Origin: Saccharopolyspora endophytica
Lineage (GTDB): Bacteria; Actinomycetota; Actinomycetes; Mycobacteriales; Pseudonocardiaceae
Assembly (NCBI RefSeq): GCF_018070075.1
Contig: NZ_JAGPXE010000010.1
Span: forward strand, 124,001 to 188,000
Length of the DNA stretch: 64,000 nucleotides
Reading direction: 5' to 3'
Position numbers and translations under genes: made by a program. The notes under the pieces are model-generated. The model searched no databases, was not told where the DNA came from, and saw only the letters and a program-made list of their open reading frames with translations. The first letter of the stretch is position 1; every line of letters starts with the position of its first letter. This document shows, piece after piece, positions 60,197 through 64,000 of this stretch.

Positions 60197-60982
60197 ATGC
60201 CGGAGGAACGCGATTCGGGCGGTGCGGCGCAGCGGCCGCTGCTGGTCTTGGGCAAGATCGCCGAGATCCTCAACGCCTTCACGCTGAGCCGTCCCGAGCT
60301 GACCCTGCGGGAGATCCAGCAGAGCACCGGGTTGCCGCAGTCCACGGTGCAGCGGCTGGTGACCAACCTCGTCGCGCACGGGTTCCTGGACCGCGCGGAG
60401 GACCGGTTCCGCATCGGCGTCCGGATGGCCTACTGGGGAGCGGCGGCCGGCAAGGACCTGGACGTGCTGGGCGTGGTGAACCCGGTCCTCAAGGACCTCC
60501 GCGACATCACCGGCGAGACCGCGTGCTTCTTCCGCGCCGAGGGAACGCACCGGGTGTGCGTGGCGGTCGCCGAGACCCGCCACGCGCTGCGCCGGGAGGT
60601 CTCGGTCGGCAGCATCGCGCCGATCACGGTCGGTTCGGCGGGCCGGGTCCTGCTCGCGTGGGGGCCCGCATCGGCCGAGCGCGCGCTGGCCGAAGAGCTT
60701 CCGCAGCTGACCGAGAGCACCGTGACCGACCGGGACGAGCTCGCCCGGCTCATCAAGAAGACCGCGGCCGACGGTTACGCGATCACGGTCGGCGAGCGGG
60801 TCGACGGCGCTTCCGGCCTGGCCGCACCGGTTTTCGACGCGAGCGCCGAACTCCTGGGCGCGGTGATGGTGCACGGACCGACGCTGCGGATGCCCTACGA
60901 GCGGTGCGAGGCGTGGGTCGACGTGGTGATCGAGCACGCCGAGCGCATCACGCGCGCGCTCGGCGGTCGGCTCCCGCGCTGA
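60197..60982 (+). CDS. IclR-family regulator
   Basis: A 261-aa regulator. The HTH is at about residues 15-75: AEILNAFTLSRPELTLREIQ, QSTGLPQSTVQRLVTNL and GFLDRAEDRFRIG. The C-terminal IclR effector domain follows (VSVGSIAPITVGSAGRVLLA, then GERVDGASGLAAPVFD). ATG 60197 is chosen over an upstream start at 60059 that would overlap the neighbouring gene. It converges on, and probably controls, the HMG-CoA lyase/CoA-transferase/GntP set. Confidence 0.88.
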   Translation: MPEERDSGGAAQRPLLVLGKIAEILNAFTLSRPELTLREIQQSTGLPQSTVQRLVTNLVAHGFLDRAEDRFRIGVRMAYWGAAAGKDLDVLGVVNPVLKDLRDITGETACFFRAEGTHRVCVAVAETRHALRREVSVGSIAPITVGSAGRVLLAWGPASAERALAEELPQLTESTVTDRDELARLIKKTAADGYAITVGERVDGASGLAAPVFDASAELLGAVMVHGPTLRMPYERCEAWVDVVIEHAERITRALGGRLPR

Positions 60983-60986
60983 CCTC

Positions 60987-61934
60987 TCACCGGCAGCTCT
61001 CCTCCGTCCCCAGCGCCCACGGGAACGCGGTGGCGCTGGACCGGGAGCCCTGCGCGGCGCGGGAGCGGTTGGGCTCGCCGAGCTCGTCGAGCACTCCTCC
61101 GGACAGCGCGACCAGCCGGGCGAAGACCTCGGTGCTCAGCCAGTCCGGGCGCAGCGCGAACAGCAGGTCCTCGGTGGCGGCGTTGCCGCTGGCACCGGGC
61201 GCGAACGGGCAGCCGCCGAGACCGCCCAGCGCCCCGTCGACCTCGTCGGCCCCGGCCTGGACGGCGGCGAGCGTGTTGGCCACGCCCAGCCCCCACGTGT
61301 CGTGCCCGTGGTAGACGATCCGGCGCTGCGGGGTGCGCTCGGCGACCTGCGTGATCAGGCTGCTGACCTGCGCGGGAACGGCCTGTCCCAGGGTGTCGGC
61401 CAGGACGACGTCGGCGGCGCCGTCAGCGCGCGGATCGGCGGCGATGTCCAGCACCCGCTGCTCGGGCACGTAGCCGTCGAAGGGGCAGGTGAACGCGGTG
61501 GCGATGCACAGCTGGATCCGGCCGCCCGCCTCCCGGCTCAGCTCCACGGCGCGCGGCATCGCGGCCATGCTGTCCTCAGTGGACCGTCCGATGTTGGCCC
61601 GGTTGTGCGCGTCCGAGGCCGACAGGCAGTACTGGAAGTTGACGGCCCCGGCAGCGGCGGCCCGCTCCACGTGGCGCGGCGTCGCCACCCACACCCAGCA
61701 GTGCGCCCGCTCCTCGGCGGTGAGCGCCTCGACGACCTCCAGCGTGTTGGCCATCGAGGGGACGAGGTCGGGGCGGGCCAGCGAACCGACCTCGACGCTC
61801 GGCACGCCCAGGGCCAGCAGCTCCCGGACGATCGAGACCTTGCGCTCGGTGGACAGCTGCTTGCCGGTGAGCTGCAGGCCGTCCCGCAGCGTCACGTCCC
61901 GCAGGGTGGCCTGGGGCCGGAATCCGTGCGTCAT
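60987..61934 (-). CDS. HMG-CoA lyase-like enzyme
   Basis: A 315-aa TIM-barrel lyase of the DRE-metallolyase group. DRE site VTLRDGLQLTGKQ, metal ligands HGH in VYHGHDTWG and signature loop GLGGCPFAPGASGNAATED with the catalytic Cys all fit HMG-CoA lyase. It should cleave 3-hydroxy-3-methylglutaryl-CoA or a close analogue to acetyl-CoA and a keto product. Its start overlaps the end of the CoA-transferase gene (ATGA at 61934), so activation and cleavage are coupled. Confidence 0.9.
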   Translation of the reverse strand: MTHGFRPQATLRDVTLRDGLQLTGKQLSTERKVSIVRELLALGVPSVEVGSLARPDLVPSMANTLEVVEALTAEERAHCWVWVATPRHVERAAAAGAVNFQYCLSASDAHNRANIGRSTEDSMAAMPRAVELSREAGGRIQLCIATAFTCPFDGYVPEQRVLDIAADPRADGAADVVLADTLGQAVPAQVSSLITQVAERTPQRRIVYHGHDTWGLGVANTLAAVQAGADEVDGALGGLGGCPFAPGASGNAATEDLLFALRPDWLSTEVFARLVALSGGVLDELGEPNRSRAAQGSRSSATAFPWALGTEESCR

Positions 61935-63151
61935 CTCCGCTCCTCGGTGTTCTCGGACGTCGTGCCCAGCAGCGAACCGAGCACCTCCGCGGTGTGCTCA
62001 CCGAGCTCGGGGCCGGGCGTGCGCAGCGGCAGCGAGGTGCGGCCGATGACCGGCACGACCCCGGGGAAGCCGACGTCGACCGGCTCGTCGCCGCCGGTGT
62101 CCACCCGCATGTCCTGGATCATGTCCCGCGCCCGGTACTGCTCGTCCTCGCAGATGTCGGCCGCGGTGTAGATCGGGCCCGCCGGCACGCCCGCCTCGTC
62201 CAGGGCGGCCAGCACGTCGTCGCGGGAGCGGGCCGAGGTCCAGTCGCCGATGGCCCGGTCCAGCTCGTCGCGGCGCGCCCAGCGCCCGGCGTTGGTCGCC
62301 AGGTCCGGGTCTTCGGCCAGGTCGGGACGTCCGATCGCCTGCATGTAGCGGCGGAAGATGGAATCGCCGTTGCCCGCGATGACCACGCTGCTGCCGTCAC
62401 CGCACGGGTAGGCGTTGGTGGGCGCGATGCCCTCCATCCGGCCGCCGACGCGCTGCCGCCGCACCCCGTGGGCGAGGTGGTCGGGGACCAGCGACTCCAT
62501 CATCGAGAAGACCGCCTCGTGCAGGGCGATGTCGACGACCCGGTCGGCCAGCGGCGTTCCGGTTCCGCGGCCCGACCTGCGCTCCAGCAGCGAGACGACG
62601 ATCCCGAAGGCCGCGTGCAGCCCGGCGATGGAGTCCCCGATGGACACCCCGACCCGCGAGGGCGGCCGGTCGGCCTCGCCGACGAGCTCCCGCATGCCGC
62701 CCATGGCCTCGGCGACCGCGGCGAACCCCGGTCGCTGCGAGTGCGGCCCGGTCTGGCCGAACCCGGAGATGCGGGCCAGCACCACGTCGGGGTTGGCGGC
62801 TTCCAGCGCCTCCGGTCCCAGACCCCACTTCTCCAGCGTGCCGGGGCGGAAGTTCTCCAGGACCACGTCGCAGTGCCGGACCAGCTCCAGAACCGTCGCT
62901 CTTCCCTCGTCGCTGCGCAGGTCCAGGACCACGGACTTCTTGTTCCGGTTGATGGTGTGGAAGAACATCGACGTGGAGCCGCCGTGCAGCCGCCAGCCGC
63001 GCAGCTCGTCGCCGGTGCCCGGCCGCTCGACCTTGATCACTTCGGCGCCGAAGTCGGCCAACATCCGGCCGGCCGTCGGCGCGGCGATGTAGTTGCCCAG
63101 TTCGAGGACGCGCACGCCCTCCAGCGGATACCGGGTGCTGTCGTTGCCCAT
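61931..63151 (-). CDS. CaiB/BaiF-type CoA-transferase
   Basis: A 406-aa class III CoA-transferase. It begins LEGVRVLELGNYIAAPTAGR and has KVERPGTGDELRGW, NRNKKSVVLDLRSDEGR and the catalytic Asp in GVSIGDSIAGLH. It should load CoA onto an organic acid using an endogenous CoA donor. The coupled HMG-CoA lyase suggests that the product is a branched hydroxydicarboxyl-CoA. ATG 63151 behind GGGAAG. GntP permease lies 26 bp upstream. Confidence 0.9.
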   Translation of the reverse strand: MGNDSTRYPLEGVRVLELGNYIAAPTAGRMLADFGAEVIKVERPGTGDELRGWRLHGGSTSMFFHTINRNKKSVVLDLRSDEGRATVLELVRHCDVVLENFRPGTLEKWGLGPEALEAANPDVVLARISGFGQTGPHSQRPGFAAVAEAMGGMRELVGEADRPPSRVGVSIGDSIAGLHAAFGIVVSLLERRSGRGTGTPLADRVVDIALHEAVFSMMESLVPDHLAHGVRRQRVGGRMEGIAPTNAYPCGDGSSVVIAGNGDSIFRRYMQAIGRPDLAEDPDLATNAGRWARRDELDRAIGDWTSARSRDDVLAALDEAGVPAGPIYTAADICEDEQYRARDMIQDMRVDTGGDEPVDVGFPGVVPVIGRTSLPLRTPGPELGEHTAEVLGSLLGTTSENTEERR

Positions 63152-63177
63152 TGCTTCCCTCTTCGCGAAAGGTGGTT

Positions 63178-64000
63178 CTACAGAACGAGGCTGAGCGCCA
63201 GGACGGGTCCCATGGCCACCACCGAGGCGACGGACACGCCGACCGAGCAGGTCTTGAGGGCGCCCCGGGTCGTCTGGCCGAGCAACGACTGCAGCAACCA
63301 GAAGGTGTTGCTGGTCAGGTGCACCATGAACAGCGAACCGGCTCCCGCGGCCAGCGCGATGAGCACCGGGTTGACGCCCAGGACGGGAGCCAGCGGAGCG
63401 AGCAGACCGGCGGCGGTGATCGCCGAGATGGTCACCGAGCCGACCGCCACGTGCAGGACCGCGGCCATCAGCCAGACCACGAGCAGCGGGGCGAAGGTGT
63501 TGGCGGAGAAGAACTTGCCCAGGATGTCGCCGAGACCGGCCTGGTCGATGACTCCGGCGAGGCAGCCGCCGACGCCGTTGAGCAGCAGGATCTGGCCGCT
63601 GTCCCGCAATCCGCGGCTCAGCGAGGCGTCCAGCGCGGACTGGCCCAGGTGGCGGTGGCCGACCAGGCAGGTGCCGACCAGGCCGAGCAGCAGGGCGACG
63701 ACCGGGTCCGACAGCAGCGCCAGCACGGGGTTGTGCAGGTCCACCGCGTCGGCGAGGGCACCGGCGGCGATGAGCAGCAGGGCGGCCAGCAGCGGGCCGA
63801 ACGCCAGCAGCAGCGGCGCCTGCTTTCCGGTCTCCGGCGCGACCATCGCTCCGGGTCCTTCGGTGCGGACCGGCTCGTCCGGGGTGGTGGCGGGCAGCTC
63901 GTCGAGCTCGGGCTTCCACCAGCCCCGGGTGAGCACGAAGGTCATCAGCGAGATCGAGATCGCCACGGTCGGGATGATCACGACCAGCCCGTAGAGCAGG
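63178..64000 (-). CDS. GntP-family permease (partial, runs off the edge)
   Basis: The C-terminal 270 or so residues of a gluconate:H+ symporter-like permease; the start lies beyond the right edge. Hydrophobic segments alternate with GHRHLGQSALDASLSRGLRD, then ILLLNGVGGCLAGVIDQAG, and SVTISAITAAGLLAPLAPVL, HLTSNTFWLLQ are family blocks. GntP members import gluconate and other hydroxy acids. With CoA-transferase and lyase next to it, it probably imports the acid they degrade. Confidence 0.88.
   Translation of the reverse strand, partial: LLYGLVVIIPTVAISISLMTFVLTRGWWKPELDELPATTPDEPVRTEGPGAMVAPETGKQAPLLLAFGPLLAALLLIAAGALADAVDLHNPVLALLSDPVVALLLGLVGTCLVGHRHLGQSALDASLSRGLRDSGQILLLNGVGGCLAGVIDQAGLGDILGKFFSANTFAPLLVVWLMAAVLHVAVGSVTISAITAAGLLAPLAPVLGVNPVLIALAAGAGSLFMVHLTSNTFWLLQSLLGQTTRGALKTCSVGVSVASVVAMGPVLALSLVL

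Overview
The window is high-GC DNA with GTG/TTG starts, ATGA/GTGA overlaps and actinomycete families (DUF2637, EspG, MmpS-like, FadE23/FadE24-like, DUF2795). It fits a filamentous actinomycete of the Pseudonocardiaceae, possibly Saccharopolyspora; the genus is an inference.

Left part (1-29,500) is accessory DNA. It starts with decayed transposase fragments (IS256, IS30 and IS5 types), then two genes of the kind carried by actinomycete integrative conjugative elements (a small membrane protein and a NUDIX hydrolase) and a pair of overlapping methyltransferases. From 5.3 to 11.5 kb lies a compact unit around a divergent promoter: an RpiR/SIS regulator and a metallophosphoesterase fused to a PQQ-like propeller on one side; a HAD phosphatase, an MHS-type transporter and a core-only MetE-like zinc transferase on the other. 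This looks like an uptake and degradation unit for an unidentified phosphorylated or alkyl-substituted compound, and is the best candidate for an undescribed system. From 14.1 to 20.6 kb an IS21-family element has been broken by a 3.9-kb Tn554-like element (two tyrosine recombinases plus a small coiled-coil protein); both halves of istB can be read on either side. Next come a degenerate ATPase with an APH-like kinase fold, then a persulfide unit (cysteine desulfurase remnant, transporter, persulfide dioxygenase-rhodanese, divergent ArsR-rhodanese regulator), a MerR remnant, and DUF2637 and HTH genes typical of integrative plasmids.

Right part (29,500-64,000) looks like intact chromosome. A complete sialic acid set (nanR, nanTAKE) is at 29.7-34.6 kb. 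It is followed by an exporter, a DUF2795 protein, a VanX-like lipoprotein, a secreted lipase, an XRE regulator divergent from a SnoaL/NmrA pair, a PIG-L deacetylase, and a large LuxR-type regulator bracketed by two copies of a 160-bp repeat. A six-gene type VII secretion accessory locus (EspG, YbaB-like, WXG/EspC-like proteins) lies at 45.7-49.9 kb without any core machinery. Beyond it are LysR, a channel-like protein, a TetR-controlled alcohol dehydrogenase, an alpha/beta hydrolase, a seven-copy intergenic repeat array, the FadE23/FadE24-type acyl-CoA dehydrogenase pair, a Na+/H+ antiporter, and an IclR-controlled unit (HMG-CoA lyase-like enzyme, CaiB-type CoA-transferase, GntP permease) that runs off the right edge. 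Together the right part suggests a soil saprophyte that uses host- or litter-derived sugars and acids. No tRNA, rRNA or CRISPR array was recognised.
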